From an uncultured Mycoplasmatota bacterium (GTDB taxonomy: Bacteria; Bacillota_I; Bacilli_A; Izemoplasmatales; Izemoplasmataceae), in assembly GCA_913062645.1 (NCBI GenBank), contig CAJXVW010000001.1, positions 372,001 to 436,000 on the forward strand: a stretch of 64,000 nucleotides of DNA, in the 5' to 3' direction. The notes under the pieces are model-generated. The model was not told the origin of the DNA. It saw nothing but the letters and a program-made list of their open reading frames with translations, and ran no database searches. Positions 28,676 through 37,834 of this stretch are shown here, one piece after another (the first letter of the stretch is position 1; each line of letters starts with the position of its first letter). The translations under genes were made by a program, and so were the position numbers.

Positions 28676-29845
28676 ATGATCGAGCACATCTTCATCAAGA
28701 ACTACAAGGCGTTCGAACGGGAGAACATCCCGCTCGACAAGCACACGCTTTTGATCGGTAGTTATCATTCCGGAAAGACGACGGTGCTGGAAGCTTTGGA
28801 CTTGTTTTTCAATGAAGTGTTGCGCCACGATTACATTCGCGATCGCGACAAGGATGTCGTGATCGAAGTTCACATCGACGACGAGCGGTACCGCAAGGTG
28901 TGGAGTCCGCCCGACTATTATCCGAACTTCCGAAAATCGATCGGCAACATGTTCGCCATCAACCACATCAAGTACCTGTATGTTCCACGGGTGATCCACG
29001 ATCCCAAACTGATCAACGACATTCTCACCATCAACATGACCGAGCGTCTGGATGGAACCAAGCAGTCGCGCATCGCCAAGGTGGCCGACTACATCGACGG
29101 CATCCTCGGCAACAGCAACTATCCGATCTTCCAGGTGCGCGCCGACTACAAGATGGCGATCGAGGACGATCTCGATCTGGAGCGGACCGATTACACGAAA
29201 CTGTTGTCGAACATCACCTATCAGCACCTGATCATCGGCATCGACAACGTCGAAGACAACTTCAACATCGATTCGCTCGAGCGGATCACCACCTATTCCT
29301 ATCAGACGATTTACGCCACCAACGACGCCGACATCGTCACCCATCACGAGTATTACGTCGCCCATCTCTACAAAGGCGATCAAAGCGACGACTACGAGGT
29401 CATCAAGAAACGACTGGCCAACCACCGGAAAACCTATTTGCTCGTCGAAGGGAAATACGATGTCAATTGGTTTGAAACGGCACTTCGTCTGCTTCACCTC
29501 GATGACGCCTACACCGTCATCCCTTGCGGGGGCTACGGAAATATCACATTCGTGCAGGAACAGCTCGAAAAAGAAGGCTACAAGACGATTGCCATCACCG
29601 ATGGCGACGCACATTTCGAACACGCGCTGAAACGTGACGTAATCGAACTCTATGCCGATGTCGACTTCGTCAACCGCAAGTTCCACACCGACTTCAAAAC
29701 CCTGCCAAAATCAAAATATGCGTTCTTCAATGCCTTCACCGTCAAGGACGACATCGTCAAGAATGTCCTGAGCCGGTGGGCAAAACACAATCTGACCAAA
29801 GACCACGACTTCGTAAGGGATGTTGCGGCACTACTGAAGGAGTGA
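28676..29845 (+). CDS. Compact OLD-like ATPase with C-terminal TOPRIM nuclease domain
   Basis: 389 residues, shorter than typical OLD/GajA proteins (about 550-600). Residues 1-245 are an ABC/SMC-like ATPase: FIKNYKAFERENI, Walker A GSYHSGKTT (28-36), a Walker-B-like strand LIIGIDNVED and IYATNDADIV in the place of the switch-histidine region. The LSGGQ signature is not recognisable. Residues 250-389 are a TOPRIM domain with metal-binding LLVEGKYD (E258) and ITDGDA (D309, D311). OLD proteins are DNA nucleases, several of them antiviral. A role in defence or DNA repair is possible. It heads a five-gene operon with very short spacing. Confidence 0.75.
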   Translation: MIEHIFIKNYKAFERENIPLDKHTLLIGSYHSGKTTVLEALDLFFNEVLRHDYIRDRDKDVVIEVHIDDERYRKVWSPPDYYPNFRKSIGNMFAINHIKYLYVPRVIHDPKLINDILTINMTERLDGTKQSRIAKVADYIDGILGNSNYPIFQVRADYKMAIEDDLDLERTDYTKLLSNITYQHLIIGIDNVEDNFNIDSLERITTYSYQTIYATNDADIVTHHEYYVAHLYKGDQSDDYEVIKKRLANHRKTYLLVEGKYDVNWFETALRLLHLDDAYTVIPCGGYGNITFVQEQLEKEGYKTIAITDGDAHFEHALKRDVIELYADVDFVNRKFHTDFKTLPKSKYAFFNAFTVKDDIVKNVLSRWAKHNLTKDHDFVRDVAALLKE

Positions 29846-29849
29846 TGCA

Positions 29850-30320
29850 ATGCGACGATACATTGAATGCAAATCGATCACGGCCTACAAGGACGTGACT
29901 ATCTATGACGAAACCATGGAACCGGCAGGAACGATCCGGTTCCGCAAACGTAAGAAGCCGTACCCGATCACCGTGGAGACGCGTGACAATGGCCTCATCA
30001 ACGTGCTCAGCCGTCCCCTCAAACGCCATGGGCGCTATGAACTCTTTGATGCCAATGACGCTTCATTGGCGACGATCGACATCGGCGTCAAGATCATCCA
30101 CAGCGTGATTCGCAGCGACACCTACTACTTCGCCAAGGCGTCGTTTTGGAAGATGTATTACCAGTTGTTCGACAACCGCTTGCAGGTTGGCGAACTGAAA
30201 GTGGTCCGGCAAGACGGCAAACGCTGGTTCCAAATCGATTCGTCCAAGGACGACATCGTCCACATTCTGGCCTTGTTTCTGCTGGCCCACGCGATCCGCA
30301 TTAAAAGTCTGATGAATTAA
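29850..30320 (+). CDS. LURP-one-like (tubby C-terminal-like) protein, first copy
   Basis: 156 residues. The run of paired beta strands with a helix near the C-terminus (IVHILALFLLAHAIRI) resembles the LURP-one-related fold, and the next gene is a clearer member. Ribosome site AAGGAG overlaps the upstream stop. No enzyme motif is seen. Bacterial LOR proteins have no established function; the fold is related to phospholipid-binding tubby domains. Divergent, so the family call is moderate. Confidence 0.5.
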   Translation: MRRYIECKSITAYKDVTIYDETMEPAGTIRFRKRKKPYPITVETRDNGLINVLSRPLKRHGRYELFDANDASLATIDIGVKIIHSVIRSDTYYFAKASFWKMYYQLFDNRLQVGELKVVRQDGKRWFQIDSSKDDIVHILALFLLAHAIRIKSLMN

Positions 30321-30331
30321 CGGGAGGAACC

Positions 30332-30823
30332 ATGAAATTTTACATCAAGCAAAAAGTGTTTTCACTGAAAGATCAATTCAGCGTCATGGACGAGCAACAG
30401 AACGAAGTGTTCCAAGTGCAGGGCAAGATGTTCAGTTTTGCCAACAAGCTGGATCTCAAGACCCGCGACGACCAGGTTGTGCTGCATGCCAAGAAGCAAG
30501 TCTTCTCATTCATGCCGAAGTACTTCATTCTGACCCCGCAGGAGGAGCAGATCGCCCTCGTGCAACGCAAGTTCGGATTCCGTCCGAAGTTCGTGGTCCA
30601 GGCGCTCGGCCGCGAGTTCACCGTGGAAGGCACTTTCTTCGGACATGCCTTCGGAGTATTCGATGGCAACGAAGAAGTCGCATCGATTTCCAAAAAGGTG
30701 ATCAGTTGGGGTGACACCTATGAGATCGACATCCGTTACGAGCAGAACATTCCGCTGTTTTTGTTCATCGTCATCATCATCGACCAAGTGATCCATGAAC
30801 AAAAACGCCGCAACTACAACTAA
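30332..30823 (+). CDS. LURP-one-related (LOR) family protein, second copy
   Basis: 163 residues. MKFYIKQKVFSLKDQFSVMD and the regular strands through QGKMFSFANKLDLKT and KQVFSFMPKYFIL match the bacterial LOR family (YxjI-like). A hydrophobic segment close to the C-terminus (PLFLFIVIIIDQVI) is the buried helix of the fold or a membrane contact. It follows GGGAGG and its end overlaps the methyltransferase gene by 29 bp. Function is unknown. Confidence 0.75.
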   Translation: MKFYIKQKVFSLKDQFSVMDEQQNEVFQVQGKMFSFANKLDLKTRDDQVVLHAKKQVFSFMPKYFILTPQEEQIALVQRKFGFRPKFVVQALGREFTVEGTFFGHAFGVFDGNEEVASISKKVISWGDTYEIDIRYEQNIPLFLFIVIIIDQVIHEQKRRNYN

Positions 30824-31460
30824 TCACTGTCGGATCTGCGGACAACCGGTGACCACGTGGAACGATCCGCGCATTCAGGTCATGTATGACGTCTGCGATC
30901 ATTGTCATTTCATCTACAAGCAACCCCCATACCATCCGGATCATCAAGCGGAGAAACATCGCTACGAAACGCACAACAACGATCCCGGCAACCCGGGGTA
31001 CCGTTCGTACATGGAGCGGTTCGTTGAGAATCATGTGACCCCGCTTGCGGACGTCCGCACCATACTCGACTACGGCAGCGGGCCGTATCCGATGCTTGCC
31101 GACGTCCTTCGCGACGCCGGGTACGACGTCGCCATCTACGATCCGTACTTTCATCCGCATGACGAGTACGCCGATGGCCGGTATGACTTGATCATTCTCC
31201 ACGAGGTGATCGAGCACATGGCGGATCCGCTGAGCGGGTTACGGCGACTGATCAAACTGCTGCAGCCGTCGGGACGCCTGCTTGTCCGCACTCAGTTCCG
31301 CCCGTTGGACAAGGACGCCTTTTTGGCGTGGTGGTACAAACGAGATGAAACCCACGTCGGTTTTTTTGACGATCGGACCTTCGTGGTGCTTGCGTCGCTG
31401 CTCGATCTTGTGGTATCGACAAGCAATCACAAGGACATCGTCCTTCTGCAACGACGTTGA
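30795..31460 (+). CDS. Class I SAM-dependent methyltransferase with N-terminal zinc ribbon
   Basis: 221 residues. Residues 12-35 hold two CxxC pairs (CRICG and CDHCH), a zinc ribbon. The methyltransferase domain follows with the SAM-binding glycine loop ILDYGSGPYP, the acidic end of strand 2 (AIYDPYF) and LIILHEVIEHM. The order zinc ribbon then Methyltransf_23 is that of a known bacterial group of unknown substrate. It starts inside the LOR gene and ends directly against the helicase gene. Confidence 0.82.
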   Translation: MNKNAATTTNHCRICGQPVTTWNDPRIQVMYDVCDHCHFIYKQPPYHPDHQAEKHRYETHNNDPGNPGYRSYMERFVENHVTPLADVRTILDYGSGPYPMLADVLRDAGYDVAIYDPYFHPHDEYADGRYDLIILHEVIEHMADPLSGLRRLIKLLQPSGRLLVRTQFRPLDKDAFLAWWYKRDETHVGFFDDRTFVVLASLLDLVVSTSNHKDIVLLQRR

Positions 31461-33821
31461 ATGGGTGATACGATGAATGAGATTCGCATCTCCGTCAAGG
31501 ACATGGTGCAGTTCATCCATGTCGGTGGCGACCTCACAAACGAATTCAAGTCCAATAAGCGCGCGCGTCAGGGTCAAGACGCGCACGTCTTTTTGCAGTC
31601 CCAATACGGTGCTGATGATCAGAAAGAAGTACCGGTCGATGTGGTGCATGAACTGGACGACTATCACCTCCGCATCAACGGCCGCATCGACGGTCTCAGG
31701 ATCAAGGACGGTACGCTTCACCTCGAAGAGATCAAAAGCACGCTCACCGATCTTCATCTGATGAAGATCGACACCCGTCCCGAGCACCTTGCACAGGCCA
31801 AGATGTACGCCTACATGTATTGCCTGCGTGAAGGACTCAAATCGCTGCGGGTCGACTTGATTTACATCTCGGTACCCGATTACGACACCAAGACCTTCTC
31901 GAAACGTTACAACATGACGCAACTCACCAAGTTTTTTGAAGAGACGGTCTTTTCCTATGTCAGTTGGCGACGAATCTACGATGAACATCAGTACAACAAA
32001 CTGCGCTCGATCGAAGGACTCAATTTCCCTTTCGATGAATATCGCGAAGGCCAATACACGTTCATGGGCGCCATTTATCAGACGCTGGTTGCCCGCGACA
32101 TTCTGTATTCGATTGCCCCGACCGGCATCGGCAAGACGGTGGCGGCCCTGTTTTCCAGCCTCAAGGCAATCGAAACGGAACAGGACAAAGTCTTCTACCT
32201 GACCGCAAAAAATGCCGGCAAGAAGATTGTTGTGGACACGGTGAATCTTCTCAAGAAACAGGGATTGATCGCGAAAACGGTCGTGATTCATGCCAAGGAC
32301 CGGATGTGTTTGATGGACAAGGTCGACTGCGATCCGGACATCTGTCCATATGCGAAGGGATATTTCGATCGCGTTGGCGACGCACTCAACGACATCTTCG
32401 TGCATCAGGACGTATATGACATCGATCTCATCAAGAACTATGGTGAGTATCATACCATTTGTCCCCACGAATTCAGTTTGTCCATCTCCAATTATGCCGA
32501 CATCGTCATCTGCGACTATAATTATGCGTTCGATCCACGCACGCATCTGATTCGTTATTTTGATGAGGATTACTATCATCCGATCCTCCTCGTTGACGAG
32601 GCGCACAACATGATTGATCGCTCGCGACAAATGTACTCGAGCACGATTACGAAGTCCATTCTCAGCAAGCTCAAGACTGCGGCGAAGGGACGCAAGCCGT
32701 CCGTTGCCCGGCAACTCAATAAGGCGATCGCCTATCTCGATCAGTTCGTCGCCGATTACGACATCCAGAAAAACCCGTTTTATCATCAGGACGATCTCGA
32801 TGTCGACTTCGTCAATCTGATCGAACAAATCGCCAACAAGGTTGAACAGATCCTTGTTGAAAACAAGAAGTTCGCCACGCGTTCACAGGTCCTCGACGGG
32901 TATTTCGCGTGTGTCCAGTTTCTCCGAATCAGCGATTTCTACGGATCCAGCTACCGCTATTTCGTCGAGTGGGTCGATGAGGATGTGATCGTGACGCAAA
33001 GTTGTCTCGATGCGTCGATGTACATTCTCGACACCATCAAACGCCGGGCGAAGGGTACGATACTGTTCAGTGCGACCTTGGAACCGATTGATTACCACGT
33101 ACGTCTGATCACCGCCGGCGAAGGCAAAAGCATCCGCATCCCCTCTCCCTTCCGGCAGGATCATCTGGGGTTGTTCGTCGACGATTCGACGTCGACCCGC
33201 TATCGCGACCGCGAACGCAGCATCGACAAGATCATCGATACGATCTACGCGATGTTGGAAACGCATGTCGGCAACTACATCGTGTTCTTCCCATCCTATC
33301 GCTATCTCAATCGCGTGCTCGAGCACTTTGATACCGATGGATATGAAGTATTGGTCCAGAAACGGGGCATGTCGCTGTATGATCGAAACAAGATTCTACA
33401 CCGTTTTGATACCGTTGAGGACACATCGAAGATTGGTTTTTTTGTTCTTGGCGGCAGTTTCGCCGAGGGCATCGACTACATTGGTGAGAAGCTGTCGGGT
33501 GTGCTCGTCGTGGGTGTGGCGATGCCGCAGTACAACCCGTACAATGAGATTCTCCGCGGGTATTTCGACGAGATGTTCGACAACGGATTTGACTTCGCAT
33601 ATACGTTCCCCGGCATGAACAAGGTGATTCAAGCGGTTGGTCGGGTCATCCGCACGGAAACCGACATCGGTATCGCGGTCTTGTTTGATGATCGTTATGG
33701 AGGTCGTACGTACCGGGTCCTGTTCCCCGACAACTGGTCCCATGCCAAGCGCATTCGACGGGGTGACTACCTGCAAAATTATCTGGAAGAATTTTGGAAA
33801 AACAAGAAAAACCGTGTATAA
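31461..33821 (+). CDS. PD-(D/E)XK nuclease fused to iron-sulfur XPD/DinG-like DNA helicase
   Basis: 786 residues from the ATG at 31461, or 782 from the ATG at 31473, which has GGTGA ahead of it. Residues 1-180 are a RecB/Cas4-like nuclease: INGRIDGL, LEEIKST and the helical QAKMYAY motif. The helicase has Walker A APTGIGKTVA, DEAH box LLVDEAHNM, and motif VI QAVGRVIRTETD. Four cysteines between motifs I and II (RMC, VDC, DIC, TIC) should bind a 4Fe-4S cluster as in XPD and DinG. It should unwind 5'-3' and cut DNA in repair. It is the last gene of the operon. Confidence 0.88.
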   Translation: MGDTMNEIRISVKDMVQFIHVGGDLTNEFKSNKRARQGQDAHVFLQSQYGADDQKEVPVDVVHELDDYHLRINGRIDGLRIKDGTLHLEEIKSTLTDLHLMKIDTRPEHLAQAKMYAYMYCLREGLKSLRVDLIYISVPDYDTKTFSKRYNMTQLTKFFEETVFSYVSWRRIYDEHQYNKLRSIEGLNFPFDEYREGQYTFMGAIYQTLVARDILYSIAPTGIGKTVAALFSSLKAIETEQDKVFYLTAKNAGKKIVVDTVNLLKKQGLIAKTVVIHAKDRMCLMDKVDCDPDICPYAKGYFDRVGDALNDIFVHQDVYDIDLIKNYGEYHTICPHEFSLSISNYADIVICDYNYAFDPRTHLIRYFDEDYYHPILLVDEAHNMIDRSRQMYSSTITKSILSKLKTAAKGRKPSVARQLNKAIAYLDQFVADYDIQKNPFYHQDDLDVDFVNLIEQIANKVEQILVENKKFATRSQVLDGYFACVQFLRISDFYGSSYRYFVEWVDEDVIVTQSCLDASMYILDTIKRRAKGTILFSATLEPIDYHVRLITAGEGKSIRIPSPFRQDHLGLFVDDSTSTRYRDRERSIDKIIDTIYAMLETHVGNYIVFFPSYRYLNRVLEHFDTDGYEVLVQKRGMSLYDRNKILHRFDTVEDTSKIGFFVLGGSFAEGIDYIGEKLSGVLVVGVAMPQYNPYNEILRGYFDEMFDNGFDFAYTFPGMNKVIQAVGRVIRTETDIGIAVLFDDRYGGRTYRVLFPDNWSHAKRIRRGDYLQNYLEEFWKNKKNRV

Positions 33822-33822
33822 T
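33794..33822 (+). promoter_or_regulatory. Promoter of the VTC operon, inside the 3' end of the helicase gene
   Basis: TTGGAA (33794-33799) and a perfect TATAAT (33817-33822) lie 17 bases apart. The -10 box overlaps the helicase stop codon. Confidence 0.65.
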
Positions 33823-33850
33823 ATGGTTAACGCATATTTTACACGGTTTT
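33808..33850. terminator. Inverted repeat around the helicase stop codon, possible terminator
   Basis: AAAACCGTGTA (33808-33818) pairs perfectly with TACACGGTTTT (33840-33850) across a 21-base loop. It overlaps the VTC promoter, so it may end the helicase message or regulate the next one. Confidence 0.5.
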
Positions 33851-33868
33851 ATGAAGTGAGGTGATGGC

Positions 33869-34546
33869 GTGAAAACAACGCATCGGTTGGAACACAAGTA
33901 TCGGATCACGTATGCCGACTACTTCCGATTGAAGCCCTTGATTGCAGCCCTGATGATCCATGATGTTCATGGCGACAAGGAGGACTATCCGGTCCACAGC
34001 ATCTATCTCGACGATGTCTATCATTCGGGAGCCGCCGACAAGGCCTTCGGCAATCAATTCCACAAGAAATACCGCATCCGATTCTATCATGATCCGCATC
34101 GTCGCAAGCTGGAACTGAAGGAAAAAGTCGGGGAGAACTCGACCAAGTACGCCACCGCCATCAGCGAGCCGCTGTTCGAAGCGATCATGAATCAGGATCT
34201 CGACGTGTTGAACGAACACTTCGATGATCCGCTCATCCGGCGCTTCACGTTGGACATGCTGCTCCATAATCTCAAACCCACATGCAACATCGTATATCGC
34301 CGGGAAGCGTATCGCGACCCGCTGGACAATCTCCGCATCACCTTCGATCATTCGCTCGCCGTCGGCTCTGTCACGTCCGATATCACCAGTGACAACATCA
34401 CGTTGTTGCCGCACAGCCACCTGTTGATCGAAGTCAAATACGAACACTTCATTCCCAAACCAATCCGTCAGGTCCTGAAGCAAGTCACGATGACCAAGTT
34501 ATCGGTATCGAAGTACTTTCTCGGGTACCAGCAAATACAACCTTAG
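33869..34546 (+). CDS. VTC-domain protein (polyphosphate polymerase-like)
   Basis: 225 residues. The GTG start is needed because the nearby ATG is out of frame and closes at once; GAGGTG precedes it. The VTC tunnel fold is marked by THRLEHKYRI at the N-terminus, YRIRFYHDPHRRKLELKEK with basic and acidic tunnel residues, and LIEVKYEHFIP at the end. In yeast VTC4 the domain makes polyphosphate from ATP. In bacteria it usually stands beside DUF4956 and CotH genes, as here. Cytosolic. Substrate in bacteria is not settled. Confidence 0.87.
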   Translation: MKTTHRLEHKYRITYADYFRLKPLIAALMIHDVHGDKEDYPVHSIYLDDVYHSGAADKAFGNQFHKKYRIRFYHDPHRRKLELKEKVGENSTKYATAISEPLFEAIMNQDLDVLNEHFDDPLIRRFTLDMLLHNLKPTCNIVYRREAYRDPLDNLRITFDHSLAVGSVTSDITSDNITLLPHSHLLIEVKYEHFIPKPIRQVLKQVTMTKLSVSKYFLGYQQIQP

Positions 34547-34558
34547 GAGGACCCCGAC

Positions 34559-35239
34559 ATGTCCATCATGGATCTCTTCAATCAAGACATCATCGATTTG
34601 TACAATCAGCAGAACGTCAGTCTCGAAGCCATTCTGTTCAACATCATCGTGGTGTTTTTGCTCAGTCTGATCATTCTCTTCACGTACAAGAAAAGCTACC
34701 AGACCACGGTCTACAATCGCAGTTTCGCCATCAGTCTGCCGATTTCGGCGATGGTCACATCGGTCATCATCGTCAGTGTCGCATCGAACATCATTTTGTC
34801 GCTCGGGATGGTTGGTGCCCTCAGCATCGTCCGTTTCCGAACGGCACTCAAAAACCCGTTCGACACGGTTTACATGTACTGGGCGATTGGCCTTGGCATC
34901 ACCGTCGGCGCCGGGTTGATCCTCGTTGCCGTGATTGCCACGGTCGTCATCGCCGGTGCCATCTTCCTGTTGATCTTGATGGAAGTGTTCGTCTCCTCGT
35001 ATTTCGTGATTGTCCGTGCCAGCGACAGCAGTGAAGAGGAACACATTCTCAACGAAGTCAAGGGCATTTACGGCAAGTACACGCTTCGTAACAAAACCAT
35101 CAAGGATGGTTCGCTCGATCTCACCCTCGAGGTTCGTTCCAAGGATGACAAGACATTGCTTCTGAATCAAGTCAAGGACATCAAGTCGGTCACCAGCGTG
35201 ATCGTACTGTCGCATCAGGGAGATTACATTTCCGAATAA
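34559..35239 (+). CDS. DUF4956 membrane protein
   Basis: 226 residues. About four membrane helices lie between residues 22 and 145, with the conserved family core LSLGMVGALSIVRFRTALKNP in the loop between them; a cytosolic alpha/beta domain of about 80 residues follows. The ribosome site is TAGGAGG. It forms an operon with the VTC gene before and CotH gene after. DUF4956 proteins are thought to be the membrane partner of bacterial VTC proteins; that is based on conserved gene order. Confidence 0.88.
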   Translation: MSIMDLFNQDIIDLYNQQNVSLEAILFNIIVVFLLSLIILFTYKKSYQTTVYNRSFAISLPISAMVTSVIIVSVASNIILSLGMVGALSIVRFRTALKNPFDTVYMYWAIGLGITVGAGLILVAVIATVVIAGAIFLLILMEVFVSSYFVIVRASDSSEEEHILNEVKGIYGKYTLRNKTIKDGSLDLTLEVRSKDDKTLLLNQVKDIKSVTSVIVLSHQGDYISE

Positions 35240-36741
35240 TGATGCCGCTTCGCATTCGCCGCACCCTCATTGTTGTGATCATGCTGGTGAGCCTGTTCGT
35301 TCTCAACGGTTTGTCGGACCGCAATTTGTTCCTTCATCTTGCGGATGAGTTTGACATATTGTTGATGCTGCAACGAGAACAGGAACGCCTCGACCAAGAA
35401 GCGAACAATGCAGAACGAAATGCCTACACCTTGGAGAACCGGGATAAGCCTCAAGACTATCAAAACCTATTCGACAACACTATCAAACACACGTTCATCA
35501 TCGATTTTGATAATGCGGAGTGGCAAGGACTCAACGACGACATGGTGTCGTATTTTGAGCAATTCGGGACGTTCCGCAGTAACCATTATCGCAAAGTTGA
35601 CGTAACCTATTACGCCGACGGCGAGGAGTTGTTCATTCCCGATGTCGGCATCCGTTCCAAAGGGAACATCTTCAGTCGCTATCCGCCCGTCGACGAGTGG
35701 GGCAATGTGCGACCGATTCATTATGTGCTCAAGTTCAACGAAACGTTTGACACCATCGAAGGCACGCGAGCGTATGATTGGTTGAAGACACGCGAAGTAT
35801 TCGATCTGGAAAAACTCGCCTTCAAGTGGAATCGCAACGGCGACGCCACCTACTTAAGCGAAGTCTACAGCATGCAGGTGTTTCGCGAAGCTGGCGTTCC
35901 GGCGCCATCGATGAGTCTCACCAAGTTCATCATCCGCATCGAAGGTGTCGAAGTGATGAATGAACTGTACTCCGTTCAGGAGGTCATCGACGAGGAATTC
36001 ATCCGCAAACACCTTCAAGAGGTTCCGACTCAGGAAGTCGGTGACTTGTACAAAGTCATCTGGCCGGGAACTCTGGAACCCATACACGACAGTGATCTTT
36101 ACGGCATTCGTGAATGGGAAACCAATACAAGACCGGTATACGGATTGGAGACCAACACGGATTCTCCCGATTACCAGCAGTTGATCGACTTCACGCTCCG
36201 TCTCGACGAGTCAAATCCGAACATCCGGCAGGCAACCATGGAACAGGAACTTGACATTGACAACATGATTCGGGCCTTCGCGGTGAGCATTTTCCTTGGT
36301 AATCCCGACGATTACCGCGGCAATGCCAACAATTACTATCTGTACTTCGATCTGCAAGGCAAAGCGACCTACATCCCTTATGATTTTGATCATTCACTGG
36401 GACAGGGCTGGGCGGGAGACCCGGTGTTCATCGATTATTCGCTCGGCAACGACATATACATCTGGGAAGGTCTCGGATTCAGCGAGAATACCCGCAACAT
36501 CCCGCTCGTGGACAACATCCTGCTGGCGTATGAGGAGTACCGGATTTCCTATGAGAATTATCTGGAACAATTCATTTACGACGGTACGTTCTCGTTCTCT
36601 TCCTTCAGCGCGCTGTTTGATACCGCTGAAACGCTCTATGGTGATGAGTTCACGATGACCAATGACAAATATCACTATTTCACGGCCAAAATCAACAATG
36701 TGTTGGAAGACATCGCCTTTTATCGCGCTCAACGCAATTAA
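35239..36741 (+). CDS. CotH-kinase family protein, membrane-anchored
   Basis: 500 residues with one N-terminal membrane segment (about 5-23). CotH features: VGIRSKGNIFSRY, KLAFKWNRNGDATYLSE, a kinase-like core with YSVQEVIDEEFIRKH, and the metal-binding ATYIPYDFDHSLGQGW. CotH proteins are secreted protein kinases in spore coats; many non-spore members occur with VTC and DUF4956 genes. The start overlaps the DUF4956 stop by one base. It probably acts outside the cell. A terminator follows. Confidence 0.85.
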   Translation: MMPLRIRRTLIVVIMLVSLFVLNGLSDRNLFLHLADEFDILLMLQREQERLDQEANNAERNAYTLENRDKPQDYQNLFDNTIKHTFIIDFDNAEWQGLNDDMVSYFEQFGTFRSNHYRKVDVTYYADGEELFIPDVGIRSKGNIFSRYPPVDEWGNVRPIHYVLKFNETFDTIEGTRAYDWLKTREVFDLEKLAFKWNRNGDATYLSEVYSMQVFREAGVPAPSMSLTKFIIRIEGVEVMNELYSVQEVIDEEFIRKHLQEVPTQEVGDLYKVIWPGTLEPIHDSDLYGIREWETNTRPVYGLETNTDSPDYQQLIDFTLRLDESNPNIRQATMEQELDIDNMIRAFAVSIFLGNPDDYRGNANNYYLYFDLQGKATYIPYDFDHSLGQGWAGDPVFIDYSLGNDIYIWEGLGFSENTRNIPLVDNILLAYEEYRISYENYLEQFIYDGTFSFSSFSALFDTAETLYGDEFTMTNDKYHYFTAKINNVLEDIAFYRAQRN

Positions 36742-36743
36742 AC

Positions 36744-36769
36744 AAACCATGCCGACGGCATGGTTTTTT
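36744..36769 (+). terminator. Rho-independent terminator after the cotH-like gene
   Basis: AAACCATGCC / GGCATGGTTT stem with a 3-base loop and a run of T. Confidence 0.9.
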
Positions 36770-36801
36770 ACTAGAAAAATGACGATATGACTGTGTTTCT
36801 A

Positions 36802-36810
36802 TGGTACAAT
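36802..36810 (+). promoter_or_regulatory. Extended -10 promoter of the phosphotransferase gene
   Basis: TGGTACAAT is an extended -10 element (TGnTACAAT) with no clear -35 box. Confidence 0.5.
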
Positions 36811-36838
36811 GGAATAAGGTCGAAATGAGGTGAACGAT

Positions 36839-37834
36839 ATGGAAGAGCACATCCAACAGGCAATGTCGGATGAGATTCTTGAAGATGCGGCGCAACGCTA
36901 CGGCATACGCTTTGCCGACATCGTCAAGATTGGTGGGTTCGAGAACTTCGTGTTTGGCTATACCAAAGACAATCAGGACTACATTCTGCGTTTCGTTCAC
37001 AGTGATCATCGAACGTATGATTTGGTTCTTGCGGAGATAGAGTTCATTGATTATCTTGCTCGCAACGGTGCTTCGGTTTCCACCGTCATCCATTCGAATG
37101 GTGATCACATCGTCGAACGGATCCCTCTTCCAGGAGATGCGTACTTCTCCGTATCCGCGTTTACCAAAGCGCCGGGAGATTATGTCAAACCCGACGATCT
37201 GACACCGCAGTTCTACACGATGTTCGGTCGTGAGGTCGCGCGGTTGCACAACCTATCTGCGACGTTTCAACCAACACACAGGCGGCCACATTGGTATGAG
37301 GAGAACTTCCACGACATTGCACTGCGCGTACTGGATGAATCCGATCGTGAGATCATTGAGGCATATGACGCCATAGAACGCTCGATTCGCGATTTACCGC
37401 AGAATGAACACAACTATGGCTTGATCCACACCGATCTCCACTTTGGAAACATGTATTACGATAAGAAGAAGTTGACATTTTTTGATTTTGACGACAGTTC
37501 CTACAAACATCACCTTTCCGATATTGCCATCATATTGTTTTATCATTTCTTCCGCGAGCAACTGTCGGACCAGGAATACAATGATCAATCACGTTATATT
37601 TTAAAGCATTTCTTAACCGGATATCGTGAATTGCGGGATTGGGACATGGAGTTCATGCGACATATAAACGATTTCTTACAACTTCGTACAGTAATTTTAT
37701 ACATTGTTTTGGTCGCCGCGGGGTCGGAGACCATGGAAAATCCGCGACGAAAAGCTGCCATGCAACGAATGCGTGAAAGAGTGCTAAATCGAAGCATGGA
37801 TTTGGATCTAGACTATGTCTTGAGGGATCTCTAA
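36839..37834 (+). CDS. Aminoglycoside/choline-kinase-like phosphotransferase (APH fold)
   Basis: 331 residues. The ATG at 36839 is chosen over a GTG at 36830 that overlaps the GAGGTG ribosome site. The APH catalytic loop is GLIHTDLHFGNMYYD, with the metal-binding FDFDDSSY after it. An N-terminal lobe holds YILRFVHSD. Proteins of this group phosphorylate small molecules such as choline, thiamine, homoserine or antibiotics; nothing in the sequence fixes the substrate. It overlaps the radical SAM gene by one base. Confidence 0.85.
   Translation: MEEHIQQAMSDEILEDAAQRYGIRFADIVKIGGFENFVFGYTKDNQDYILRFVHSDHRTYDLVLAEIEFIDYLARNGASVSTVIHSNGDHIVERIPLPGDAYFSVSAFTKAPGDYVKPDDLTPQFYTMFGREVARLHNLSATFQPTHRRPHWYEENFHDIALRVLDESDREIIEAYDAIERSIRDLPQNEHNYGLIHTDLHFGNMYYDKKKLTFFDFDDSSYKHHLSDIAIILFYHFFREQLSDQEYNDQSRYILKHFLTGYRELRDWDMEFMRHINDFLQLRTVILYIVLVAAGSETMENPRRKAAMQRMRERVLNRSMDLDLDYVLRDL

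Noticed and set aside
30850-30865. Second parS-like site (TGACCACGTGGAACG)
   Set aside because: Only the right half matches; it lies within the methyltransferase coding sequence.
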